From assembly GCA_015654925.1 (NCBI GenBank), contig JAATFX010000060.1, positions 1 to 64,000 of the forward strand: a DNA stretch of 64,000 nucleotides. The letters are read 5' to 3'. This document shows, in pieces, positions 55,602 through 63,438 of this stretch. The DNA comes from Enterobacterales bacterium. Its GTDB lineage: Bacteria > Pseudomonadota > Gammaproteobacteria > Enterobacterales > Enterobacteriaceae. The translations under genes and the position numbers were made by a program. Position 1 is the stretch's first letter, and every line of letters begins with the position of its first letter. Under the pieces are notes generated by a model. That model had not been told where the DNA came from, ran no database searches, and worked only from the letters and a program-made list of their open reading frames with translations.

Positions 55602-56370
55602 GGATGGGTTCTCCGTAGGCGTCCGCGTCGGTATAGAGGGTGCAGGCGGGATGGGTACGCAGCACGGTCGCCGGGCAGGCGACGGATATCGGCTGTTCCA
55701 GCATGGCGCGCACCGCCGCATGTTTATTGCGCCCCGGCACCATGCAAAACAGGCGCCCGGCCGCCATCAGGGCGGGGATGGTCAGCGTGACCGCATGGGT
55801 GGGCACGTCCTCCAGGGTGAGGAAGCAGCCGTCATTGACTTGCTGCTGGCGGCAAACCGGGTCCAGTTCAACCCGCTTGATCGCCTCGGGGTCCTGAAAA
55901 TCCGCCACCGGGGGATCGTTAAAGGCCAGGTGGCCGTTTTCGCCGACGCCCAGGCAGACCATATCAATCGGCGCCTGCCCCAGCAGCCCGGCATAGCGGC
56001 GGCAAATTTGCCGTTCGCTGCCCTGGGCGGGGATCAAATGCACTGCGCCGGGCCGCACCCGATCGAATAAATGTTCTTTGAGATAATGGCTGAAACGCTG
56101 CGCCGAGTCCGGCGGCAGGCCCAGATACTCATCCATATGGAAAGCGACGACCCGCGACCAGTCAATACCTTCCGCGTCCGCCAGGGCCGCCAGAAATTCA
56201 TTTTGCGACGGGGCGGCGGCAAAAATGATTCTGACGCGCTCCTGGCGCGCCAGGCATTGGCGCAGATGTCCGGCCGCAGCCGCGGCGGCATGGTTGCCAA
56301 GCGTTAGCCGGTCGGCGAATACCGCAACTTGTAACTGCTCGCACCGGCGGGTCAGTAGGGGAGATAACAT
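55594..56370 (-). CDS. Glucosamine-6-phosphate deaminase-like isomerase (variant NagB)
   Basis: 258-residue enzyme of the NagB/6-phosphogluconolactonase superfamily. D80 in FHMDEYLGL and H147 match NagB D72 and H143. The positions of NagB D141 and E148 are N145 and D152 (GVGENGHLAFNDP). These swaps define a NagB-like branch often annotated as deaminase, but the substrate may differ. It lies 16 bp after the symporter and overlaps the NagA-like gene by 8 bp. The C-terminal allosteric helix of E. coli NagB appears absent. Confidence 0.83.
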   Translation of the reverse strand: MLSPLLTRRCEQLQVAVFADRLTLGNHAAAAAAGHLRQCLARQERVRIIFAAAPSQNEFLAALADAEGIDWSRVVAFHMDEYLGLPPDSAQRFSHYLKEHLFDRVRPGAVHLIPAQGSERQICRRYAGLLGQAPIDMVCLGVGENGHLAFNDPPVADFQDPEAIKRVELDPVCRQQQVNDGCFLTLEDVPTHAVTLTIPALMAAGRLFCMVPGRNKHAAVRAMLEQPISVACPATVLRTHPACTLYTDADAYGEPIHG

Positions 56371-56386
56371 AAACAGCTCCTTTGGC

Positions 56387-57904
56387 TTATTTTGAGTCCG
56401 TTTCAGGCCGGCCGATCGCGGGGCCGGCGAGCGGGTCTTGATCCTGGTTCAACGCAGCCAGCAGGGTTTCCACCTGCGGGCTGACCGGACTGCGCCGGCA
56501 TATTCCGCCCAGGGTATAAACCACTAACGACGACAGGACCGGAATGGCGACAATTTGGGTGGTGCTCATGCCCGGCACCACGAATTTAACCGCGAAGAAC
56601 GCCACGATCCCCACCGCCCAGGAGCCGATCGCCGCCGCCGGGCCGCATTTTCTAAACCAGGGCAGCAGGCCTAGCAGCATGGGAATGGAAATCGGGCCCA
56701 CCAGTCCGCCGAACCAAACGATCAGCAGGGTAAGCACACCGCCGAACCGGCCGGCGTTTACCGCAATCAGCAGCGTGGTCAGGATGAAAACCACCACCGT
56801 GACCCGGGCCACCACCAGGGAGGATTGGCCGTTGCCGAAACGCCGGGGAAACAGGATGGGCAGGATATCGCGCGTGACCACTGCGGTGATGGCGTTGGAG
56901 TCCGAAGACGTCATCGACAGGGTATGGGTAAACATGGCCACCAGCACCAGGCCAATCAAACCGTTGGGCAATAAATGCATCGCCATGATGGAATAGGATT
57001 GGGACGGATCGGTAATGGCGGGAAACAGCACCGGCGCGGCCCACATGGGATAAAACAGCACCAGCGGCCAGACCAGGTAGAGGATCGAGGACAGCAGCGC
57101 GGCTTTATGGGCGTCCTTGCCGCGCGGCGAGGCGATAAAACGCTGCGCCAGGTTCCAGGTGCCGCCGTTGTAACTCAGGGTGTAAATCACGAAATAGGCC
57201 AGCATAAAGCCCAGGGTATAGGGTTCGCGGATAATTTGCGTATGGGCCGGCGGCAATTTATCCCAGACGGTCAGCAATTCGTGCAGTCCGCCCAATTGGG
57301 TCGCCACCGCCGCTACCATCACGATGGCCGCGATAAACTGCACGACAAATTGGCCGAAATCATTGCAGGCGTCGGCCCACAGGCCGCCCATCACGGTATA
57401 AAACAGGCACAGGGCGCCGGAGATGGCGATGCCGATGGTCGGGTCCAGGCCGGTAAATACATTGATGATGATGGCGATGGCCGCCCATTTGGCGCCGACA
57501 TCGAAGGTTTTCAGCAGGACCCCGCTCCAGGCCAGCAATTGCTGGGTCGGGACATTGTAGCGGGTGGCCAGGTACTCCATCGGCGACTCGATATGCATAT
57601 GAATGCGCAGACGCGCCCAGCGCGGGGCGAAAATAAATGAACCGAGGAACACCGCAATGGAAATAGGCAATGCCCACCAGAAATAGATGGTGATGCCGTA
57701 GGTGTAGGCCACCGCGGCATAAGCGACAAACACCGCGGCGCTGTAACCCGACATATGATGGGAAATCCCGGACAGCCACCAGGGCATTTTACCGCCGGCG
57801 GCAAAAAAATCTTTGGTACTGCCCACTTTACGCATCGCCCAAAGCGTAATTACCACAATCATCAACGCATACAGCGCCATGACCCCATAGTCTATGCCAT
57901 TCAT
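56387..57904 (-). CDS. Sodium:solute symporter (SSS family)
   Basis: 505-residue, 13-helix inner-membrane importer. SSS hallmarks are GGKMPWWLSGISHHMSGYSAAVFV, the sodium-site region GGLWADACNDFGQFVVQF and MFTHTLSMTSSDSNAITAVVTRDI. Relatives import sugars, sialic acid or amino acids with sodium. It heads the operon with NagB-, NagA- and ROK-type genes, so an amino sugar or its derivative is the likely cargo. Unlike a PTS it does not phosphorylate, yet NagA and NagB need phosphorylated sugars, and no kinase is present. Confidence 0.88.
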   Translation of the reverse strand: MNGIDYGVMALYALMIVVITLWAMRKVGSTKDFFAAGGKMPWWLSGISHHMSGYSAAVFVAYAAVAYTYGITIYFWWALPISIAVFLGSFIFAPRWARLRIHMHIESPMEYLATRYNVPTQQLLAWSGVLLKTFDVGAKWAAIAIIINVFTGLDPTIGIAISGALCLFYTVMGGLWADACNDFGQFVVQFIAAIVMVAAVATQLGGLHELLTVWDKLPPAHTQIIREPYTLGFMLAYFVIYTLSYNGGTWNLAQRFIASPRGKDAHKAALLSSILYLVWPLVLFYPMWAAPVLFPAITDPSQSYSIMAMHLLPNGLIGLVLVAMFTHTLSMTSSDSNAITAVVTRDILPILFPRRFGNGQSSLVVARVTVVVFILTTLLIAVNAGRFGGVLTLLIVWFGGLVGPISIPMLLGLLPWFRKCGPAAAIGSWAVGIVAFFAVKFVVPGMSTTQIVAIPVLSSLVVYTLGGICRRSPVSPQVETLLAALNQDQDPLAGPAIGRPETDSK

Positions 57905-57951
57905 AATACGCTCCGGTAGTTCGTCTGATTAAGGCCATCCGCCCGTATATG

Positions 57952-57964
57952 TCCTAACTTAGGA
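57952..57964. promoter_or_regulatory. Palindromic operator candidate of the amino-sugar operon
   Basis: TCCTAACTTAGGA is a perfect 13-bp palindrome 48 bp upstream of the symporter start. A related TTAGTCCTAATTAATG and AACCTAA follow at 58011-58042. ROK regulators bind AT-rich palindromes, so this is a plausible site for the operon's own regulator. Confidence 0.5.
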
Positions 57965-58141
57965 TTAATTAGTTAAATATTTTTTGCATTCCATAAAAAC
58001 CGCAATTCAATTAGTCCTAATTAATGATTAATTAAACCTAACATAGCTTGAGCACCATAAACGAGATTTATATCACAGATATCGGGTTAAAAAACCGGCG
58101 GGCCATAGGACTTAGTTATGACCCGCCGCGCCTGGCTTCAG

Positions 58142-59017
58142 CTATTGCCCGGGGGGAGCGTCCGCGCCCAGCATGCGGTCATAAACATCGGTGCGGCGAT
58201 CGCGCAATACCTGATTAAAGGCGTTCCAATTGCGGTGGCGTTTGGCATCGGCCAGGTTAATGGTCGCCAGCAGGGTTTGCGTATCGGTGGCGCTGGCGGG
58301 GCCGGCCACCGGCCAGCCGGTATAACCGGCGATCAGGCTTTGCCCGATAAAGGGCTGGCCCCGTTCCGTCCCCACCCGGTCCGCCGCCGCCACGAATATC
58401 GAATTGGTATGGGCCGCCGCCATGACGATAATATTGGCCATGGCCTCGCGCTGTGGGTCCTGGCCCGGGATCGGCACCCAATTGGTGGGCACGCAGACAA
58501 TCTCCGCCCCCTGCAACGCCGCCAGCCTGAAGCTTTCCGGGAACCAGCAGTCATAACAAATATGACATCCCAGGGTGCCGATGCGGGTTTTGAATACCGG
58601 GAAGCCCAAATTGCCCGGCTCGAAAAACAGGGCTTCGTCGCTCCATAAATGCACTTTGCGATAGCGGCCGATAAAGCCTTCCGGCCCGATGATGACCGCC
58701 GAGTTATACAGGCGTTCCTCTTCACGTTCGGTGATGCCGGCGACGATATAGACTCCCAGGCGCCGGGCGCAGTCGATCCACGCGCGGGTGGTGGGTCCGT
58801 CGGGCAGAGATTCGGCCAGGGCAAACGCCTCGGCGCGGGTGGCGAACATATAGCCGGTGTTGCACAGCTCCGGCAGCACCATCAGGGTTGCCCCCTGCGC
58901 CGCTGCCTGCTCCATCAGGAGGATAGTGGTTTGCACATTGCGTTGGGTCGCGCCGAACTCCGGCTCCATCTGCACGCAGGCCACGGTTAATAACGCCTCG
59001 GGGGATTTTGCCGCCAT
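58142..59017 (-). CDS. Nitrilase-superfamily carbon-nitrogen hydrolase
   Basis: 291-residue amidase/nitrilase. The catalytic Glu-Lys-Cys triad is E50 (VLPELCNTGY), K121 (YRKVHLW) and C154 (CHICYDCWFPE). The layout fits aliphatic amidases and N-carbamoyl-amine hydrolases rather than true nitrilases. It follows an amidotransferase-like gene by 51 bp on the minus strand and is divergent from an ABC transporter/peptidase operon across LacI-type operators. A role in opening an amide or carbamoyl group of the imported compound is inferred. Confidence 0.87.
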   Translation of the reverse strand: MAAKSPEALLTVACVQMEPEFGATQRNVQTTILLMEQAAAQGATLMVLPELCNTGYMFATRAEAFALAESLPDGPTTRAWIDCARRLGVYIVAGITEREEERLYNSAVIIGPEGFIGRYRKVHLWSDEALFFEPGNLGFPVFKTRIGTLGCHICYDCWFPESFRLAALQGAEIVCVPTNWVPIPGQDPQREAMANIIVMAAAHTNSIFVAAADRVGTERGQPFIGQSLIAGYTGWPVAGPASATDTQTLLATINLADAKRHRNWNAFNQVLRDRRTDVYDRMLGADAPPGQ

Positions 59018-59068
59018 GGTGGTTCTCCGTTAAGGTGACGTTTGCCTCAGTACCCGTTTGCCAGGGGA

Positions 59069-59839
59069 TTATTTTGCTGTCAGCCAGCCCAGCATATTCA
59101 CCAGCAACTGCTTGTAGCCCGGCCAATCAATAAAGCTTTGCGGCAGCCAGTGGGGGCTGATATCCGACGTCCAGACCAGCGTGCGCCCCTGTCCGTGGCG
59201 GCCGGTAACCAGCAGCGGATGGCCGCCAAGTTCATCGGGCAGGCGGGCCAGCACCTCGCTGTCGCTTTTGGCTATGACTTCATTGGCGCCGAGCAGCAGC
59301 GGCCATTCGCCGGAAATACCCTTGAACAACGGGTGTTGCCGCTGGGCGGGGTCAATCGCCGCCCGAAAACCTTCGGGAACTTCGATGCGATCGTCATACG
59401 GCAGACACTCCACGGGCAGCGCTTGCTCCACCGCGGTGCGGCGCCAGCGCGCTTTGCCGTCGATGCCCTGGAAGCTCAGATAGCCGCCGAACATCGCCAG
59501 GGCGCCGCCGCCGGCGGTCCAGTCGCGCAGCAGATTAAGGCGGTTGATCACGGTTTTGCCCTGCAGCCAGACATCGGGATGCAATAGCAGGGAGTTGGCG
59601 CCGATATCCGACAGCAGGATGGCGTCGTAGCGGTTAAGTTCTTGGTGGGTAAAAGGGAATGCTTCTACCGCTTCATGGGCCGGCATATGGGTCAGGGTAA
59701 ATTCCGTACCCGCCAGCGCGGCGATCACCGCTTTGGCCCCCGAATGAAAGGTGACGCTGCCGAACTGATCGAAGCCCTTGAAATGGGTGGCCGAGGTTAC
59801 CCAGGTTTCACCCACTAATAATATATTTTTTTGACTCAT
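59069..59839 (-). CDS. Class I glutamine amidotransferase-like protein (GATase1-like)
   Basis: 256-residue flavodoxin-like protein. The start NILLVGETWVTSATHFKGFDQFGSV, the segment DAILLSDIGANSLLLHPD and GGGALAMFGGYLSFQG, and the end HWLPQSFIDWPGYKQLLVNMLGWL fit the putative GATase1_like family (PF07090), known mainly from metabolic gene clusters. The Cys of true amidotransferases is missing; GGYLSF occupies that place. The function is unknown. It leads the minus-strand pair with the nitrilase, next to the twin operators. Confidence 0.75.
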   Translation of the reverse strand: MSQKNILLVGETWVTSATHFKGFDQFGSVTFHSGAKAVIAALAGTEFTLTHMPAHEAVEAFPFTHQELNRYDAILLSDIGANSLLLHPDVWLQGKTVINRLNLLRDWTAGGGALAMFGGYLSFQGIDGKARWRRTAVEQALPVECLPYDDRIEVPEGFRAAIDPAQRQHPLFKGISGEWPLLLGANEVIAKSDSEVLARLPDELGGHPLLVTGRHGQGRTLVWTSDISPHWLPQSFIDWPGYKQLLVNMLGWLTAK

Positions 59840-59913
59840 TACTATCGCCCTCCGCGAGCATGGATCATTTTTGTGCGGCGCTGCACTTTTTTAGCGCATT
59901 TGATTTGTTAGAT

Positions 59914-60016
59914 ATTGAACCGTTTCAATTATCAAAATTGTCATTTTTATCATGATATATCAAGTTAAAATTTAATCTCAAAAGATTATTGACATCAAAC
60001 ATTGAACCGTTTCAAT
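59914..60016. promoter_or_regulatory. Two identical LacI-type operators
   Basis: The 16-mer ATTGAACCGTTTCAAT occurs at 59914-59929 and again at 60001-60016, 87 bp apart. Its arms are complementary with a central CG, the form read by LacI-family proteins. The second copy lies between TTGACA (59989-59994) and the -10 region of the plus-strand operon, so binding would block RNA polymerase. A LacI gene at 63439 is the likely source of the repressor. Confidence 0.88.
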
Positions 60017-60018
60017 AT
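59989..60018 (+). promoter_or_regulatory. Promoter of the ABC transporter operon
   Basis: TTGACA at 59989-59994 is a perfect -35 box. A weak -10 (CAATAT, 60013-60018) lies 18 bp on. The operator overlaps the spacer and -10. The start codon of the first gene is 48 bp downstream. Confidence 0.55.
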
Positions 60019-60065
60019 GCAGATGACCGCATCATGAATCCATCAGCCCTGTCGGAGTATTGAAG

Positions 60066-61070
60066 ATGAAAAGACGTGCATTGTTATTGGGGACGGTAAT
60101 CGCCGGCGCTGCGCTCCTGAGCGCTTTACTGCCGGGACAGGGACTGATAGGCGCCGCCGCCGCCGCGCCCTTGACCAAAGTGACCTTTATCCAGGAATGG
60201 CCGGTGGCCGACGGCTTTTGGATACCCTGGGTGGTCGGCAAAGATAAAGGTTTTTACGCCGAAGAGGGGATCGACCTGGATATCGTTGCGCCGCCCACCG
60301 TGGCGGATACCATGAAATTCCTGGGCACCGGGCGGGCCAACGTCGCCTTTACCACGGTAATGGATATTATTTTCGCCAAGGAGCAGGGCGCGCCGGTGGT
60401 GGCCATCGGCCGCTATGGCAAACAAAATAACTGGGGGATTATCAGCGAGCAGGACAAACCTTTCACCGTGGCCGGACTGAAGGGCAAAACCATCGGTATT
60501 TACAACGATGCCTGGAGCAAAGCCCAATTGGCGCTGATGTTGCAAAGCGCCGGTTTGACCATGACGGATGTCAATATGGTGACGGCGGCGGATGATACGG
60601 TGCCGCTGCTGCTGCAAAAACGGGTGGACGCCATTACCGGTATAACCAATGCCGAAGGCACCGAAATGACCACCATGGGTAAACAAAAACCGGAGTTCCT
60701 GGCCGCTATCGATCACGGCGTGCCGAACACCCCGATTCTGATGTTCGCCGGCAATCAGGCGTGGCTGCAAGCCAACCCGCAGCTGGCCAAGGCCTTTATG
60801 CGCGCCACCGAAAAGAGCATTCGCTACGCCGTCAGCCATCCGGATGAAGGGGTGGGCGCCTTCGGCAAGGCCTACAGCAAAGCTTACGACCCGGCGTTCA
60901 TCAAACAGCAATGGCAGGACACCCTGCCGCTGCTGTCGCCGGTGGACGGCAAGTCGCTGCAAATGGATTTGGCGGTCTGGAAAGAGTTGCTGACGGCAAT
61001 CCAGGCGCAGGGTATTGTTAAATCACCGCTGCCCGCCGAGCAGTATTTCACTAACCAATACCTGCCTTAA
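60066..61070 (+). CDS. ABC periplasmic binding protein (NMT1/THI5-like)
   Basis: 334-residue solute-binding protein. A signal peptide of about 34 residues ends IGAAAAA/PLTK. The mature part has the SsuA/NMT1 pattern: WIPWVVGKDKGFYAEEGIDLDIVAPPTVADTMKFLGTGRANVAF and GIYNDAWSKAQLALMLQ. Such proteins bring in thiamine precursors, taurine/sulfonates, or pyrimidine- and purine-like ring compounds. ATG 60066 follows CGGAG; a TTG two codons earlier is less likely. It opens the operon and sits right under the twin operators. Confidence 0.88.
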   Translation: MKRRALLLGTVIAGAALLSALLPGQGLIGAAAAAPLTKVTFIQEWPVADGFWIPWVVGKDKGFYAEEGIDLDIVAPPTVADTMKFLGTGRANVAFTTVMDIIFAKEQGAPVVAIGRYGKQNNWGIISEQDKPFTVAGLKGKTIGIYNDAWSKAQLALMLQSAGLTMTDVNMVTAADDTVPLLLQKRVDAITGITNAEGTEMTTMGKQKPEFLAAIDHGVPNTPILMFAGNQAWLQANPQLAKAFMRATEKSIRYAVSHPDEGVGAFGKAYSKAYDPAFIKQQWQDTLPLLSPVDGKSLQMDLAVWKELLTAIQAQGIVKSPLPAEQYFTNQYLP

Positions 61071-61082
61071 AGGAGGCTGCCG

Positions 61083-61772
61083 ATGAAACCGGACTGGACG
61101 TATCGACCGGGGCCGGATATCGCCCCGCTGGCCCCGGAAGGACTGCGCCGGGCGCAGCGCCTGGCCAAGGACGCGGCTCTGGTGGGCCTGGATGCCGTCA
61201 GTCCCGGCGTAACGGAGTCCGCCGTCGAGGAGGCCATTCACGACTATCTGCGCGCCCGGGATGCGGCCGGGATCTGGACCATTACCAACGTCGGCCTGGG
61301 GGAAAACGCCCGCACCTGTTTTCCCACCCAGGGGCCGGGGGAGCAGGCCGCCGCGGCCCGGGATGTCTTGATGGTGGACGTGCATCCGATCACCCGTGAC
61401 GGTTTCTGGGGCGACTGCACCCGCTGCCGGGTGATTGGCGACTACCCCGAGGCGAACGACGCCCTGCGCGATCTGACGGCGCTCCATTACGAAACCCTGG
61501 CGCTTTGCCGGCCGGGCATGCCGGCCAGCGAACTGTTCGGACTGTCTTTGCACCGTCTGACGCAGGAGGGGTTTATTTTGCTCGATGTGCTGGGCAATAT
61601 CGGCCACTCCCTGGCGGCCGGCGCCGCGTATACCCACGGCTTTATCGACGCAGGCAACCACACGCCCATGTGGGGCGCCTGGGCCATAGAGCCGTTCGCC
61701 CAGCGCGGGGACGTGGCGGTAAAAGTGGAAGATCTGGTATGGTTCGGGCGTGAGCGGTGCGAAATTTTATAA
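61083..61772 (+). CDS. M24-family metallopeptidase-like hydrolase (Xaa-Pro peptidase/creatinase fold)
   Basis: 229-residue pita-bread enzyme. All five metal ligands can be placed: D99, D111, H175, E203 and E216. It lacks the N-terminal domain of creatinase and aminopeptidase P and is about the size of methionine aminopeptidase. The setting, between a binding protein and an ABC ATPase, argues for hydrolysis of an imported small molecule or short peptide, not general protein processing. AAGGAGG precedes the ATG, 12 bp after the binding-protein stop. Confidence 0.85.
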   Translation: MKPDWTYRPGPDIAPLAPEGLRRAQRLAKDAALVGLDAVSPGVTESAVEEAIHDYLRARDAAGIWTITNVGLGENARTCFPTQGPGEQAAAARDVLMVDVHPITRDGFWGDCTRCRVIGDYPEANDALRDLTALHYETLALCRPGMPASELFGLSLHRLTQEGFILLDVLGNIGHSLAAGAAYTHGFIDAGNHTPMWGAWAIEPFAQRGDVAVKVEDLVWFGRERCEIL

Positions 61773-61833
61773 CAGCGGCGTTAATGAGATCATCCGCAGC
61801 GCCCTGTGCAGGATGGGCAAAAGAGGCAAAGCC

Positions 61834-62622
61834 ATGACAGTCCCAAAATTATCGATTCAGCAGATCACGCGGCGCTTTGGCGAAATGACCGCCCTGGCGC
61901 CTACCGATCTTGACGTGCGGCAGGGTGAATTTGTCTGCGTGGTCGGGCCTTCCGGCTGCGGCAAAAGCACCTTGTTTAATGTGATTTCCGGCGTTTTGGC
62001 CCCCGATAGCGGCACGATCCTGATCGACGGCGCCGACGTGACCGGCCGCAGCGGCCATGTGGGCTATATGCTGCAAAAGGATTTGTTGCTGCCGTGGATG
62101 ACGGTGATCGACAATATCGTGCTGGGCGCCATTCTCAAAGGCGGCGCGAGCCGCGAGCAGCGCGCCGCCGGGGTAGCCCTGGCGGAACGCTATGGCCTGG
62201 GGGAGTTTATCAATCATTATCCCGCGGCCCTGTCCGGGGGCATGCGCCAGCGGGTGGCGCTGATGCGCACCCTGGCGATGCAACATGATATCATGCTGCT
62301 CGATGAACCTTTCGGCGCGCTGGACTCCCAAACCCGCCTGGCCATGCAGCAATGGCTGCTGACGGTGTGGGCCGAGCAGCGGCGCACGGTGATTTTTGTC
62401 ACCCACGATATCGACGAGGCGATTTACATGGCGGATCGGGTGGTGGTGATGACCCCGCGTCCCGGCAGGATACAGCAGATTTTTACCGTGGATATCGCGC
62501 GCCCGCGTCCGTTATCCAGCCTGACCAGCCCGGTTTTCACCCAGCTTAAACGGCAGATCCTGGATCTGATTTATACCGAACAACCCGCACAGGAAGCGCT
62601 TGCCCATGACCTCCATCCGTAA
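61834..62622 (+). CDS. ABC transporter ATPase (SsuB/TauB type)
   Basis: 262-residue ATPase. Walker A GPSGCGKST, Q-loop MLQKDLLLPWM, signature LSGGMRQR, Walker B IMLLDEPFGALD, switch VTHDIDEA. The LQKDLLLPW loop and PGRIQQIF ending fit nitrate/sulfonate/pyrimidine-type importers. ATG 61834 follows AAGAGG; the frame upstream overlaps the M24 gene and is not needed. The next gene starts 17 bp inside its end, so the two are coupled. Confidence 0.9.
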   Translation: MTVPKLSIQQITRRFGEMTALAPTDLDVRQGEFVCVVGPSGCGKSTLFNVISGVLAPDSGTILIDGADVTGRSGHVGYMLQKDLLLPWMTVIDNIVLGAILKGGASREQRAAGVALAERYGLGEFINHYPAALSGGMRQRVALMRTLAMQHDIMLLDEPFGALDSQTRLAMQQWLLTVWAEQRRTVIFVTHDIDEAIYMADRVVVMTPRPGRIQQIFTVDIARPRPLSSLTSPVFTQLKRQILDLIYTEQPAQEALAHDLHP

Positions 62623-63415
62623 GCTTTTATTGCCCTTGGGCGGCCCGCTGGTAGCCTTGTTATTGGTGCTGGCGGTCTGGGACTGCGCGGTGCGCTTTTA
62701 TCATATTCCGGCGTATGTGCTGCCCTCGCCGCAAATGACCTGGGATCATGCCTTATCCGACTGGGCGGTATTGTGGGACGGTTTTCAGATTACCTTCACC
62801 ACGTTTTTGCTGGGATTCGTGCTCGGCGCGGGGGCGGGATTTGTTTTCGCGGTATTGATGGATGCCACCCCCTGGGTGCGCAGCGTGCTCTACCCGATCC
62901 TGATCGCCAGCCAGGCGGTGCCGGTGATCGCCATTTCCGCGGCCCTGACCATCTGGCTGGGTTTCGGCCTGGCGCCGAAACTGGTGATCGTGGCGCTGGT
63001 GGTGTTTTTCCCGGTGGTGGTCAACGTGCTCGACGGCCTCAATTCGGTGGACCGGGATATGCTGAATCTGGTGCGATCCATGGGCGGGTCGCGGCTCAGC
63101 ATTTTCCGCTACGTCAAGTTGCCGGCCACCTATACGCCGCTGTTTTCCGCCCTGAAACTATCCGCCACGTTCAGCGTGACCGGGGCGGTGATCGGCGAAT
63201 GGACCGCCTCGACCAGCGGCGGGCTGGGCGCATATCTCTTGCAGGCCAATTCGCGGCTCAATACCGCGGGCACGTTTTCCGCCATTGGTTTCCTGGCGCT
63301 GCTGGGCGTGATTAGTTTTCTGTTGGTGATCATGCTGGAATATCTGGTCACGCCGTGGCGCACGTCCGCCAAGGCGCGTCCCTGGTCCCGGCATTACTGG
63401 CGCCGTTCCGCCTAA
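62606..63415 (+). CDS. ABC transporter permease (SsuC/TauC type)
   Basis: 269-residue inner-membrane permease with six helices. The EAA loop reads VRSMGGSRLSIFRYVKLPATYTPLFSALKLS, and GAVIGEWTASTSGGLGAYL is the conserved motif of the SsuC/TauC/ThiX group. It overlaps the ATPase gene by 17 bp. It forms the channel with itself as a homodimer, served by the SsuB-like ATPase and NMT1-like binding protein. Confidence 0.9.
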   Translation: MTSIRKLLLPLGGPLVALLLVLAVWDCAVRFYHIPAYVLPSPQMTWDHALSDWAVLWDGFQITFTTFLLGFVLGAGAGFVFAVLMDATPWVRSVLYPILIASQAVPVIAISAALTIWLGFGLAPKLVIVALVVFFPVVVNVLDGLNSVDRDMLNLVRSMGGSRLSIFRYVKLPATYTPLFSALKLSATFSVTGAVIGEWTASTSGGLGAYLLQANSRLNTAGTFSAIGFLALLGVISFLLVIMLEYLVTPWRTSAKARPWSRHYWRRSA

Positions 63416-63438
63416 CCCCGCACAGATGGTCGTTAATA

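Noticed and set aside
55602..55721. 40-residue N-terminal extension of the NagA-like protein
   Set aside because: It overlaps the NagB-like coding sequence and is Pro/Cys/Arg-rich noise; ATG 55601 has a ribosome site.
58050..58090. CRP half-site upstream of the symporter gene (TGTGA on the minus strand)
   Set aside because: Only one half matches; the other half agrees at two of five positions.
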